46,286 nt of DNA from NCBI GenBank assembly GCA_015233365.1, contig JADFXU010000018.1:1-46286 (forward strand), read 5' to 3'. Each line of letters starts with the position of its first letter. Positions within the stretch are counted from its first letter, which is position 1. This DNA is from Nitrospirota bacterium. GTDB taxonomy: Bacteria; Nitrospirota; Thermodesulfovibrionia; Thermodesulfovibrionales; Dissulfurispiraceae. The translations under genes and the position numbers were made by a program. The notes under the pieces are model-generated. The model ran no database searches. It had not been told where the DNA came from and saw only the letters and a list, made by a program, of their open reading frames with translations. Shown piece by piece: positions 23,862 to 32,058 of the stretch.

Positions 23862-24598
23862 ACAAGGCTATCTGTTTGAAAGTCGCCGGGTTGTCTAAGC
23901 GGTTCGGCGGCCTGGCTGCAAACAACGATATCCACTTCTTTGTGGAGGAAGGGGAAATCGTCAGCGTTATCGGTCCCAACGGGGCCGGGAAATCCACCCT
24001 GTTCAATTGCGTGACCGGTTTCTATAAGCCGGACAGCGGCAACGTCTTCTTCTTCGGCAAGGACATAACGCGCATGCGGCCCGACAAGGTCTGCAACCTT
24101 GGCATAGCGCGCACCTTCCAGATTGTAGAGGTGATCAGCGACATGACGGTCCTCGAAAACGTTACGACGGGTGCGTTGTTGCGTTATAGCCGGATCAAAC
24201 CGGCAATGGAAAAGGCCGGCGAGATACTGACCTTCACGGGTCTTTATGAGAAAAGGGATTTCCTTGGGACGGAGCTGACCATTGCTGATAAAAAGAGGCT
24301 GGAGGTCTCCATGGCGCTGGCCACTCAGCCGCGATTGCTCATGCTGGACGAATCCATGGCCGGACTCAATAAAGTCGAGTTGCGGGAGATAATTGAGCTC
24401 TTCAGGAAAATCAGAAACCAGGGAATCACACTCATTATAGTCGAGCACGTGATGGAGGCTGTCATGCAGATATCCGACCGTGTCGTTGTACTGAACAGCG
24501 GGAAAAAAATCATGGAAGGCACGCCGAAAGAAGTGTGCTCCGACCGGGAAGTCATTCAGGCCTATCTGGGGGAAAAGTACTGTGCTATCCTTAAATAA
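23858..24598 (+). CDS. livG: Branched-chain-type ABC transporter ATPase LivG (variant signature)
   Basis: The 246-aa ATPase has Walker A GPNGAGKST, the Q-loop region RTFQIVEVISDMTVLENV, Walker B LLMLDESMAGLN and switch H in IIVEHVMEA. The ABC signature, usually LSYGQQRRLE, reads LTIADKKRLEVSMAL, and the Walker B E is followed by S rather than P. A LivG subfamily with LTxADxKRLE is known, so it is probably functional, but ATP hydrolysis at that composite site may be altered. It overlaps livM by 4 nt and livF by 17 bp. Confidence 0.93.
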   Translation: MNKAICLKVAGLSKRFGGLAANNDIHFFVEEGEIVSVIGPNGAGKSTLFNCVTGFYKPDSGNVFFFGKDITRMRPDKVCNLGIARTFQIVEVISDMTVLENVTTGALLRYSRIKPAMEKAGEILTFTGLYEKRDFLGTELTIADKKRLEVSMALATQPRLLMLDESMAGLNKVELREIIELFRKIRNQGITLIIVEHVMEAVMQISDRVVVLNSGKKIMEGTPKEVCSDREVIQAYLGEKYCAILK

Positions 24599-25286
24599 TA
24601 TTTCCGTGGGCTACAAAGGACTCCTGGCTGTTCAGGACATTTCTTTCAGGATCGACGAAGGAGAGATAGTCAGCCTTATCGGTTCCAATGGCGCCGGAAA
24701 ATCCACCATAGTAAAAACCATTGCAGGTCTTATTCATCCCTGGCAAGGGGAAATTCTGTTCAAGAATGCCCCGGTCCATCAGGCCCAGCCTTATGATATT
24801 GTAAAAATGGGCATCTCCATGGTCCCTGAGGGCAGGAAGCTCTTTGGCCGCCTGTCTGTTCTGGACAACCTTATGTTGGGGGCCTATGCCGTCCAGTCCA
24901 GGGCGGACGTCGAAAAGCATCTGCAAAGCGTTTTTAATCTGTTTCCCATATTGAAGGAACGGCAGGGCCAGCGCTCCGATACATTCAGCGGCGGTGAGCA
25001 GCAGGAACTGGCCATTGCAAGGGGACTTATGTCCAACCCTTCGTTGCTGATCCTGGACGAGCCTTCGCTGGGACTGGGACCAAAACTGGTCTCGGACATT
25101 TTCAGGATTGTCAGGGAGATCAATGCCCGCGGCGTCACTGTTTTGCTTGTCGAACAGAATGTCTATGAAGCCCTCGAGATTTCCGCCCGCGCCTACGTTC
25201 TTCAGACAGGCCGCATAGTCATGGAGGGGCAAGGGCGGGAATTGCTCAAGAGCGATCACGTCAGAGAGGCATACCTCGGCATGTGA
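24582..25286 (+). CDS. livF: Branched-chain-type ABC transporter ATPase LivF
   Basis: The 234-aa ATPase has Walker A GSNGAGKST, the signature FSGGEQQELAIARGL, Walker B LLILDEPSLGLGP and switch H replaced in LLVEQNV by Q, as normal for LivF. The start is a GTG at 24582 inside the 3' end of livG, with GGGGGA upstream. It closes the transporter. 83 bp separate it from the SDR gene, without a terminator I can see, so read-through into the SDR and LarA genes is likely. Confidence 0.94.
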   Translation: MLSLNNISVGYKGLLAVQDISFRIDEGEIVSLIGSNGAGKSTIVKTIAGLIHPWQGEILFKNAPVHQAQPYDIVKMGISMVPEGRKLFGRLSVLDNLMLGAYAVQSRADVEKHLQSVFNLFPILKERQGQRSDTFSGGEQQELAIARGLMSNPSLLILDEPSLGLGPKLVSDIFRIVREINARGVTVLLVEQNVYEALEISARAYVLQTGRIVMEGQGRELLKSDHVREAYLGM

Positions 25287-25369
25287 GTATTATGAAGAGG
25301 TCATTGGGTCCGAAAACACTGTTTTGTCCAACGCCTTAACAAAGACTTCTCGCCGAAAAGGAGTCACTC

Positions 25370-26101
25370 GTGGACGATTTAACAGGTAAAGTAGCACTTG
25401 TAACCGGGGCGAGCCGTGGCATTGGACGGGCCATCGCGCTGGCGCTTGCCGATGCCGGCGCCAACATAGCGATCAACTACCGGAACCTGGATGACGAAGC
25501 GAATGATGTGCTTTTGCAGATCAGGGGATCCGGTCACCTCGCTGTTGCAGTAAAAGCAGATGTGTCTATCCCGGCTGACGTCGTTAGAATGATCGGTATT
25601 ACAGAAAGAGAACTCGGCTCGCCATCCATACTTGTAAACAATGCCGGAATCGGGATAATGCATTCCATCGAAGATATAACTGAAAAAGACTGGAATAACA
25701 CAATTGCCGTGAATCTCACATCTGCTTTTCTGACGATTCAGGCGGTACTTCCCGGCATGCGAACTCTGAAATGGGGGCGTATAATCAGCCTTTCATCTGT
25801 CGCTGCACAGATAGGCGGAGTTGTCGGTCCTCATTACGCCGCATCGAAAGCCGGTATTCTGGGATTGACTCATTATTACGCTGCCTACCTGGCAAAGGAA
25901 GGCATCACAGTCAATGCGATCGCTCCGGGCCCGGTAGGCACGGAAATGGCCGCCGGCCTTCCACAACTGAAGCCCGACCTTGTGCCGGTGGGTCGTTTCG
26001 GCACTGTTGAGGAGATAGCCGATGTAGCCCTCATGCTTGTTCGCAACGGTTATATTACGGGTCAGACAATTAATATTAATGGCGGCAGGTACCTGAGTTG
26101 A
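25370..26101 (+). CDS. Short-chain dehydrogenase/reductase (FabG-like)
   Basis: The 243-aa classical SDR has cofactor loop TGASRGIGRAI, NNAGIGI, catalytic S (SLSSVAAQ) with Y-x-x-x-K (YAASK), and the C-terminal ITGQTININGG. The start is a GTG with AAAAGGAG 7 nt upstream. An N (NYRNLDD) after beta-2 suggests NADP(H) rather than NAD, uncertain. FabG-like SDRs reduce 3-oxoacyl-ACP, but here it lies between the Liv transporter and LarA-like genes, so oxidation of a hydroxyacid or polyol is equally plausible. It was originally followed directly by larA, as the remnant at 26115 shows. Confidence 0.9.
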   Translation: MDDLTGKVALVTGASRGIGRAIALALADAGANIAINYRNLDDEANDVLLQIRGSGHLAVAVKADVSIPADVVRMIGITERELGSPSILVNNAGIGIMHSIEDITEKDWNNTIAVNLTSAFLTIQAVLPGMRTLKWGRIISLSSVAAQIGGVVGPHYAASKAGILGLTHYYAAYLAKEGITVNAIAPGPVGTEMAAGLPQLKPDLVPVGRFGTVEEIADVALMLVRNGYITGQTININGGRYLS

Positions 26102-26114
26102 TGGGTGCAAGCAT

Positions 26115-26320
26115 ATGAATATCAATATGAAATATGGCAAAACCGGACTGTCTCTTGAACATGGACGTTACGCTGGTCCAAAAGAAAGCCATGCCTGTCC
26201 TCAAAGACCCTGAGGGAGCTATCAGCGCCGCTTTTGCGGATCCGGTGAACTGCAAAACGCTCCGCGAAGAGACGAAGGGCTGCCGCAGTTGCTGCATCCT
26301 TATCAGTGAACGTAAGAGGT
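26115..26320 (+). pseudogene. Truncated copy of the 5' end of the larA-like gene
   Basis: Bases 26115-26304 match 32059-32259 (the start of the intact larA-like gene) almost letter for letter, with a few substitutions and one 11-bp deletion near 26159 that breaks the frame. Homology stops abruptly at CATCCTTATC. It starts 13 bp after the SDR stop, the place where the intact gene would be expected. A short duplicated ACGTAAGAGG follows, then the hairpin element at 26331. It is a relic, probably the original larA start. Confidence 0.85.
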
Positions 26321-26330
26321 AAACGTAAGA

Positions 26331-26435
26331 GGGTCAGGTCTTGGGACTTGAAATCAACTGGCACTTATACTGTCTTGCTTGTATGACAGAGGATACATGC
26401 CGCGTCTATTTAGTTCAAGTCCCAAGACCTGACCC
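26331..26435. repeat. REP/MITE-like inverted repeat (105 bp)
   Basis: Perfect 22-bp arms (26331-26352 and 26414-26435; outer GGGTCAGGTCTTGG, mirrored CCAAGACCTGACCC) enclose 61 bp with no ORF. It is unrelated in sequence to the elements at 10079 and 40323. Similar GGTCAGGTCTTG palindromes are known to me as IS200/RAYT-linked repeats (family knowledge, not checked). It sits at the broken end of the larA copy. Confidence 0.75.
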
Positions 26436-26519
26436 CATTGATCATTGATCAGAGAAATATCCGACTTGCGACTATTTCTCATGGATGCCTGTGGTCTCAT
26501 AATTATTATCAGTGCGCTC

Positions 26520-29243
26520 CTATTTCAGAAAAGTATCAAGGAGTTCTTGTATCCCATGTATATTGTAAGGCTTGGCAAGAGCGGCAACAAATCCATATTT
26601 CTTGAAGTCCTTCAGTATCGGATTCTCCTTATAGCCGCTTGTGACAATTGCTTTTACCCCGGGGTCGATTTTAAGGAGATCCCTTATTGCGTCGTCTCCT
26701 CCCATCCCCCCCCTTACTGTCAAGTCCAGGATCACAGCATCGAAAGGCCTGAGTGCTCCCTGTGCCTTGACGTATGCCTCAATGGCCCCCTCACCGGTTG
26801 CTGTGGTTACTGTCTCATAGCCAATCGCCTCTAACACCTTTTGCACTGAGTCCCTGACACTCTCTTCATCATCCATAAGCAGGATTCTCCACCTGCCATG
26901 AGAGACTACCTTGATTTCTTCCATCTGTTCCTCTTTAATGATTTGCCCCTCAGCTGCCGGCAGATAGATATGGAAAGTTGTCCCGGCACCTTTACGGGAT
27001 TCGACAGTAATGGTCCCCCCGTGCTTATCAATGATAGAATGGCAGATTGTCAGCCCAAGCCCTGTCCCCTTCTTGCTCCCCATTCCCTTCGTGCTGAAAT
27101 AAGGGTCAAAGATCTTTGACAGATACTTCTGGGGGATACCCTTTCCCTGGTCACTCACCGATATCTTCAGGTACCGGCCTGCCCTGAGGGAAAGAGAATT
27201 GTTCTTCTGGAAAGTAACGTTCTCAGCGCTGATTGCTACCCGGCCCTTATCCGGCATGGCATCTTTTGCATTGATAAGCAGGTTGTGGATGACCTGTCTC
27301 ATCTGTCCCTCGTCCACTTCTGCCAGGCACAGGGTATCCGGGAAACTGAAATCGCAGATTATATTCGAGCCGCTCAGTGCGAGGCCGGCTGACTCCCTGA
27401 GCAGAACTGCCATCGAGGTCGGTCTTTTTAATGGCGCTCCACCCCTGGAAAAGGTAAGGAGACGATTGCTCAGTTCTTTCGCGGTAGCGCAGACTTTTTC
27501 GGTATTTGATAGAATCTCATTTGCCTTATCATCTTGGCTTGCATATATTTTGGCAACACCTATTCCCATGATGATGGCCTGCATCAGGTTGTTGAAGTCA
27601 TGAGCGATCCCTCCTGCAAGGATTCCGATGGATTCGAGCTTCTGGGCCTTTATGGCCTCCTGTTCCAGCCGCTTTCGCTCGCTTATATCCCTGAATGCTG
27701 TGACGATTCCAACGATCTTTCCGTCTTCCAAAATCGGGCTTGAAAGGACAGACACAGGCAAGACAGTACCGTCTTTTCGCGTAAAGAATTCATTATCGGA
27801 ATAATATTGCACTCCGGTCTTAAAAATGTTTTGCATGCAACAGTCTTCAACCTGCAATGGAGTCCCGTCGTTACACTGAAAATGAATAACTTCATGTATA
27901 TCTTTATCGGCCAGTTCTTCAAATGTCCATCCCAGAATATTGGTCACCGTCTTATTCATAAACGTAACGTGCCTGTTTTCATCCTCGACATAAATACCTT
28001 CTGCCAGAGATGACGTAATATCCTTCAGATTTTTCTCGCTTTTGAGTAAACTATCCTCCAGCTGTTTGCGATCGGTGATGTCCTGGTTGATCGATATCCA
28101 AACTTTGCCATATTGCGAATGGTTATATGTTGTAATATTCTTATTGCACCAGAATGTGGTTCCGTCTTTTCTTATACTCTTCACCTGACCCTGCCAAGTC
28201 CCGTGGGCATTAAGAGCCTGGGTGATTTCCTCTGCTGTTTCTTCAGGACTTTTTCCAGACAGGGCATTAACAATACTGACATGTTTTCCGATCAGTTCCC
28301 CGGAATCATACCCGAACATACTTTCAAATATGGGATTCGAATAAACAATTTTCCCGTTTCCGGCATGAATCATAAAAACCCCTTCTGACATATTTTCCAG
28401 GATTTCACTATGCAGTTGAAGTTCTGCCTCCGCCTGCCTGCGCTCGGCAATTTCAGCTATTAATGCCTTATTGGCTGCGTTCAATGCGGCTGTGCGTTTC
28501 TGCACCCGCAGCTCCAATTCGGCGTATGCATCGTGAAGTGCCTCCCTTGTCTTCACCTGCTCTGTGATGTCACGGATTGTTTCGATGGCGCCAACTCTGA
28601 TTCCCTTTTCATCAAAAAGTGGTGCTGCTGTTGTCCACACATAGGCACCCCTGCCTCCATACAAGGCGGGGCAGAACGTCTCGGCATACAGGATATTCCC
28701 CTTTTTCTTGATATCTTTATACTTGTTTGCAATATTTGAATCATTTCCATCAAGCAAATCAAGTATCTGTTTTCGCTTTTCCCCGTAAAAGGGCACTGTA
28801 TAGGCATAATCGCCCTTTCCAATTATATCCACCTTGCAGACCTCGGTCATTGCCTCCATAGCCTTGTTCCAGATGATTACCTTCTTGTCATTGTCGATTA
28901 CGAATGTAGGATCGGGGAAAAAATCTATGATTTCTATGAGCTCTTCCTGTGCCTGCTTACGCTCCATAATTTCATGTTCGAGATTCGTATTGGCAATCTG
29001 CACCTTTTTATTAGTTCTCTTTAGATGCCTAAGTATCTGGACAAATGAATTGCTGACAATACCGATAGGGTCCACTTCTATAAGTGTTTCGTCATCAAGT
29101 TCTTCTGGCTTCAGGGGAGATGTACTCATCACTGATAGGAGTTGGTCTACCTTGTCACGTATATAGCGGACAGATGCTTGGTACTTCCTCTTGAGTTCTT
29201 CATTCTGAGAAGTTAGGCGGTTGATTTCATCTTCAGGAATCAT
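26520..29243 (-). CDS. Hybrid sensor histidine kinase (PAS x3, HisKA, HATPase, receiver)
   Basis: The 907-aa soluble protein begins with a coiled coil (NRLTSQNEELKRKY), then three PAS domains (about 110-230, 275-400, 405-530), with IETIRDITEQ, SINQDITDRK and AFRDISERKR ends. The H-box is AGGIAHDFNNL (H548), with N-box NLLINAKDAMP and G-boxes GKGIPQKYL and GTGLGLTICHS. A C-terminal receiver (about 785-907) has DDEESVRD and phospho-acceptor D in VILDLTVRGG. A receiver without a DNA-binding output means a phosphorelay or self-regulation. It overlaps the tusA-like gene by 4 nt (ATGA), so it is translated with the sulfur genes. No TM segments: an intracellular signal is likely. Confidence 0.93.
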   Translation of the reverse strand: MIPEDEINRLTSQNEELKRKYQASVRYIRDKVDQLLSVMSTSPLKPEELDDETLIEVDPIGIVSNSFVQILRHLKRTNKKVQIANTNLEHEIMERKQAQEELIEIIDFFPDPTFVIDNDKKVIIWNKAMEAMTEVCKVDIIGKGDYAYTVPFYGEKRKQILDLLDGNDSNIANKYKDIKKKGNILYAETFCPALYGGRGAYVWTTAAPLFDEKGIRVGAIETIRDITEQVKTREALHDAYAELELRVQKRTAALNAANKALIAEIAERRQAEAELQLHSEILENMSEGVFMIHAGNGKIVYSNPIFESMFGYDSGELIGKHVSIVNALSGKSPEETAEEITQALNAHGTWQGQVKSIRKDGTTFWCNKNITTYNHSQYGKVWISINQDITDRKQLEDSLLKSEKNLKDITSSLAEGIYVEDENRHVTFMNKTVTNILGWTFEELADKDIHEVIHFQCNDGTPLQVEDCCMQNIFKTGVQYYSDNEFFTRKDGTVLPVSVLSSPILEDGKIVGIVTAFRDISERKRLEQEAIKAQKLESIGILAGGIAHDFNNLMQAIIMGIGVAKIYASQDDKANEILSNTEKVCATAKELSNRLLTFSRGGAPLKRPTSMAVLLRESAGLALSGSNIICDFSFPDTLCLAEVDEGQMRQVIHNLLINAKDAMPDKGRVAISAENVTFQKNNSLSLRAGRYLKISVSDQGKGIPQKYLSKIFDPYFSTKGMGSKKGTGLGLTICHSIIDKHGGTITVESRKGAGTTFHIYLPAAEGQIIKEEQMEEIKVVSHGRWRILLMDDEESVRDSVQKVLEAIGYETVTTATGEGAIEAYVKAQGALRPFDAVILDLTVRGGMGGDDAIRDLLKIDPGVKAIVTSGYKENPILKDFKKYGFVAALAKPYNIHGIQELLDTFLK

Positions 29244-29482
29244 TGCTGACCGCCGCTTATCGTTATCGAATAGCAGTTTTCATTCTTGGTGACATTGACC
29301 GAATAACCCATATTGGTGACTGATTCGGGAAGCGTGGTTAGACAGTCTCGATTGTCGGTCAAAAAAATCAACTTCGCTGTTTCTTTTTCAAGCGATAGGC
29401 CGTGATTATTTATCTCCTTCAGAGCAATAAGCAGCGTAGCAGGACACATTTGACCGCGAATATCAAATTCAATTATGTTCAA
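29240..29482 (-). CDS. TusA/SirA-family sulfur carrier protein
   Basis: The 80-aa protein carries the family motif DIRGQMCPATLLIALKEI, with the persulfide-bearing cysteine C13 in CPxxLL. The start is a TTG with AAAAGGAG about 8 nt upstream; no ATG gives the N-terminus. TusA-like proteins carry sulfur as a persulfide. With a YeeE/YedE permease next door this looks like TsuB (YeeD), the partner of the thiosulfate importer TsuA in E. coli (established for that pair). A second cysteine pair (C50, C71) is near the C-terminal half. Confidence 0.9.
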   Translation of the reverse strand: MNIIEFDIRGQMCPATLLIALKEINNHGLSLEKETAKLIFLTDNRDCLTTLPESVTNMGYSVNVTKNENCYSITISGGQQ

Positions 29483-29519
29483 CTTATTACTCCTTTTCAG
29501 TATGTATATTGCTTGTTTC

Positions 29520-29888
29520 TCATCTCTTCATACCCAGACTGGTAAATATCCGGCTTCCAAGCCATGCACCGGGGAACACCCCCAAAAGGAAAAGAACACT
29601 CGATGCGGCAAGTATAGGCAGACCACCCAAGAGATGCCACACATTGCACGTCGGAGCCATGCGTGACGCGAGTCCCATTATCACGCCGCCCGAAACAGCC
29701 GATACATATTGTCTCAGCGGTGCCCCCAAATGTATATTAAACTCTTTCAACCACACTGCAGATGCTGCGCTACCAATCACAATCCCAGCAGCAATAGGAA
29801 ATTGTATAACAGAAAAGGCATCAAAACCAGGACCAGGGCCCCCCTGCAGCGGAATACCCGACAGAGGTTGTATGTATTTAAGCGACAC
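29520..29888 (-). CDS. YeeE/YedE-family permease, C-terminal part (split gene)
   Basis: The 122-aa product has three to four membrane segments and the family block GLASRMAPTCNVWHLLGGLP, containing the conserved cysteine (TCN) used in thiosulfate relay by TsuA. It starts at a GTG (29888) inside the end of the previous gene. In the same frame upstream the text reads SYFHTV before SLKYIQ, a natural continuation of the upstream ORF after a 1-base shift near 29895. So this is either half of a frameshifted TsuA-like gene or a genuine two-subunit split. There is no convincing ribosome site for a separate start. Confidence 0.75.
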   Translation of the reverse strand: MSLKYIQPLSGIPLQGGPGPGFDAFSVIQFPIAAGIVIGSAASAVWLKEFNIHLGAPLRQYVSAVSGGVIMGLASRMAPTCNVWHLLGGLPILAASSVLFLLGVFPGAWLGSRIFTSLGMKR

Positions 29889-30636
29889 GGTATGGAAATA
29901 GGATAATCCATACTATATGCTCCTTGAAAAATAAACTGCCTAAATATCCTGACAATTTTGCATAGATTGTTGAAACCCCAAGCGGCATTCCGATAAGCAC
30001 ATAAGACAACAACCCTATTAAAGAAAGAAGACCTGCAGCTTTCCAGGGTTGAAGATATCCTTTAGCATATGAAAGACGAACCAATTTTCCGTCCTTGTAC
30101 CACAACCGAATAAAATATAAACCGAAGAGAGACACCGATAAAATGGGGATTAACGGGTCAACCCCAAGTATCTGAGGTATTGTTATCTTCCCCTGAAAAA
30201 ATGTGGTGCCCTTGACAAATGATAGCCAAAATGGATGTATCTCTGCATATATGCCACAGCCTGCAACAAGTCCTATAAAAGCGGTTGCACTTAAAACACT
30301 TCCGGAGCCCATTTTGTAAAGTGTACCGAATACGCAGCCCCCGGCAAGCACCGTGCCCGTACCAAAAAGAAAACCACCGATCAGGTTGGCCGGGGTAGGC
30401 GAATAAAGAAGAGGGAAAGGGTACAGAGGAAGGAATCCCATCTGGCGTGCAAGTTCAAACAGTATCATGCTCGACACAACAAGCAGTCCAAGGTACCTCA
30501 GCATGACAGAACGCCCAAGAAGAAAAAGATCGCGGAACATGCCCGCTATACAGAAATCAGAGAGGTACATAACGACCCCAGTGACCAGCCCCGATGCAAA
30601 ACATATCCCGACAATTAGGACATACTGATCATCCAT
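29878..30636 (-). CDS. YeeE/YedE-family permease, N-terminal part (split gene)
   Basis: The 252-aa product has about six to seven membrane segments. It carries the repeats SDFCIAGMFRDLFL (conserved cysteine) and GTGTVLAGGCVFGTLYKMGSG (conserved GGC), hallmarks of sulfur-transport YeeE/YedE proteins. Together with the downstream 122-aa ORF it makes about 370 aa, a normal length for the family, and both overlap by 11 bp at the apparent frameshift (ending FPYRVA). Expected role: uptake of thiosulfate or a related sulfur species, handed to the TusA-like protein. An AAGGGAA lies 8-10 nt before the ATG. Confidence 0.82.
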   Translation of the reverse strand: MDDQYVLIVGICFASGLVTGVVMYLSDFCIAGMFRDLFLLGRSVMLRYLGLLVVSSMILFELARQMGFLPLYPFPLLYSPTPANLIGGFLFGTGTVLAGGCVFGTLYKMGSGSVLSATAFIGLVAGCGIYAEIHPFWLSFVKGTTFFQGKITIPQILGVDPLIPILSVSLFGLYFIRLWYKDGKLVRLSYAKGYLQPWKAAGLLSLIGLLSYVLIGMPLGVSTIYAKLSGYLGSLFFKEHIVWIILFPYRVA

Positions 30637-31341
30637 AAGGTCATTCCCTTATTGTTACACAGCCGTTAGTAACTAATTAAAAACCGGAGCAATCCTAACT
30701 TATTAATGGCTATAAGTTCAGATAAATTCATAGGATATTCATCAGAGAGATTTTGTGGGTCAATAATGATAACGCCAGCCGGAGGCGTAAACTCAAAAAT
30801 GTTTCAGTGAGAATTTCCATCATATTCCCCTGCTATTCTTAGGTGTGTCTGTTAATCGGTAGAAATTCCAATCTGCAACGTTACAAAATTAACACATGCA
30901 GTTGCAATTGTCAACAACTAATCGTTACGTTGTCAAGGCAAAATAAAAATGTCCGGTTTTTACGCTGCCGCTTTCCTTAACTTTTTCCGCAACTCTTGCC
31001 TTCTAATCGAATAATCCATTGCTTGTCTCACAGCAGGTGTCTCTGGCGTCAGACTGGTTATTGACTTTTGAAACAATGGCAGACGGATAATTGCTCATCA
31101 TTATCGGTTCGACATGGCTATTATCCAGATTCTTACCATAAGGATTACCAATTGTAGCCAGCACAATGAGCATGATGCCCGCTGGTGTGGTGTTCTGTGA
31201 GTAGCAAACTTAATGCCGCTCTGGAGGTCGTGACCTCAAAATCTCCTCGCAGATAAAATAGCTCAGAAGAGGTTCATACTTGTCTCTGACAATGACTGAC
31301 AGGTAAGATTCTGGCTTTTAATCAGATCTGGCTCAGAGAGG
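30637..31341 (-). other. AT-rich gap with possible gene remnants
   Basis: No complete gene is visible. On the minus strand three short open stretches end in plausible C-termini: about 30666-30800 (TPPAGVIIIDPQNLSDEYP...), about 30966-31085 (TPETPAVRQAMDYSIRR, then a basic tail, stop near 30963) and about 31210-31315 (KYEPLLSYFICEEILRSRPP). Each is bounded upstream by stops and none has a start signal. They may be decayed exons of lost genes or chance. Nothing else, such as an RNA or CRISPR, is seen. Confidence 0.3.
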
Positions 31342-31376
31342 TTGATAATTGTATATATAAGATATACAATATATAC
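31342..31376 (+). promoter_or_regulatory. Promoter with overlapping palindromic operator of the toxin-antitoxin pair
   Basis: TTGATA (31342-31347), 17-nt spacer and TACAAT (31365-31370) make a good sigma-70 promoter. A perfect 7-bp palindrome TGTATAT-ATAAG-ATATACA (31350-31368) covers the spacer and -10, and GTATATAT/ATATATAC (31351-31358, 31369-31376) gives further half-sites. RHH antitoxins typically bind such sites and repress their own operon. Confidence 0.65.
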
Positions 31377-31398
31377 GATATTATTTGGAGGTAAAAAC

Positions 31399-31647
31399 AT
31401 GACGACTCAGATGATTATAAGAATAGATGATGAGGTCAAGAACAGACTCAACAGACTTGCCCGAATTGAAGGCAAGACTACGAGCGAGATGGTAAGGGGG
31501 CTTATAGAAGAATATATTAAAGAGCGTGATATCGGCTCATACATCGATAACCTGTGGAATAGAATCGGGAAGAAATTGAAATCAAGAGGCGTAACGCCTG
31601 CAACGATAGAGAAGGCTATAATAGCAGGGCGCAAGAAACGGGGATGA
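31399..31647 (+). CDS. Ribbon-helix-helix antitoxin
   Basis: The 82-aa protein opens MTTQMIIRIDDEVKNRLNRL, a beta strand and helix of CopG/Arc-type DNA-binding dimers, then GKTTSEMVRGLIEEYI. The basic C-terminal half (GRKKRG) would bind the toxin. TTGGAGG lies about 8 nt before the ATG; the TTG at 31342 is part of the promoter and not a start. It overlaps the PIN gene by 4 nt (ATGA). Expected role: neutralise the toxin and autoregulate. Confidence 0.88.
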   Translation: MTTQMIIRIDDEVKNRLNRLARIEGKTTSEMVRGLIEEYIKERDIGSYIDNLWNRIGKKLKSRGVTPATIEKAIIAGRKKRG

Positions 31648-32048
31648 GGGTTGTTATTGATACAAATATCTTTGTCTCATCCTTTTTCGGAGGGAAGCCA
31701 CGGAAAATTATAGACCTGTGGAAAGATGGAAAAATAACCCTCTGCCTGTCTAATGCTGTTTTTGATGAATATATCGATGTGCTGCGCAGGATCGGTTTGA
31801 GGGACGAAGATGAACTTGAAGAACTGTTGTCCCTTTTCTCCAGGGGTTTCAACATCCTGTTTACAACAAAGACGCCGAAGATAAAGATTATAAAAAATGA
31901 TCCTGATGATGATAAGTTCATTGAATGTGCGGTGGCATTAGAAGCGCATACCGTGATAACAGGTGACAGGGAAGTCCTTACCATAAAGGAATACATGGGT
32001 ATCAGGATGTTAACGCCCCAGCAGTTTTTGGAAACTTATCGCGGGTAG
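31644..32048 (+). CDS. PIN-domain toxin (VapC/PIN_3-like)
   Basis: The 134-aa protein has PIN acidic residues D6 (VVIDTNIFVSSFF), E in FDEYIDVL, and DPDDDKFIECAVALEA with VITGDREVL near the C-terminus. Family members are metal-dependent endoribonucleases of toxin-antitoxin systems; this one is of the COG1569 type (putative toxin, PIN family). It sits 10 bp before the larA-like gene. With the antitoxin, it may stabilise the inserted segment. Confidence 0.88.
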   Translation: MRVVIDTNIFVSSFFGGKPRKIIDLWKDGKITLCLSNAVFDEYIDVLRRIGLRDEDELEELLSLFSRGFNILFTTKTPKIKIIKNDPDDDKFIECAVALEAHTVITGDREVLTIKEYMGIRMLTPQQFLETYRG

Positions 32049-32058
32049 AGGGGGTGCT

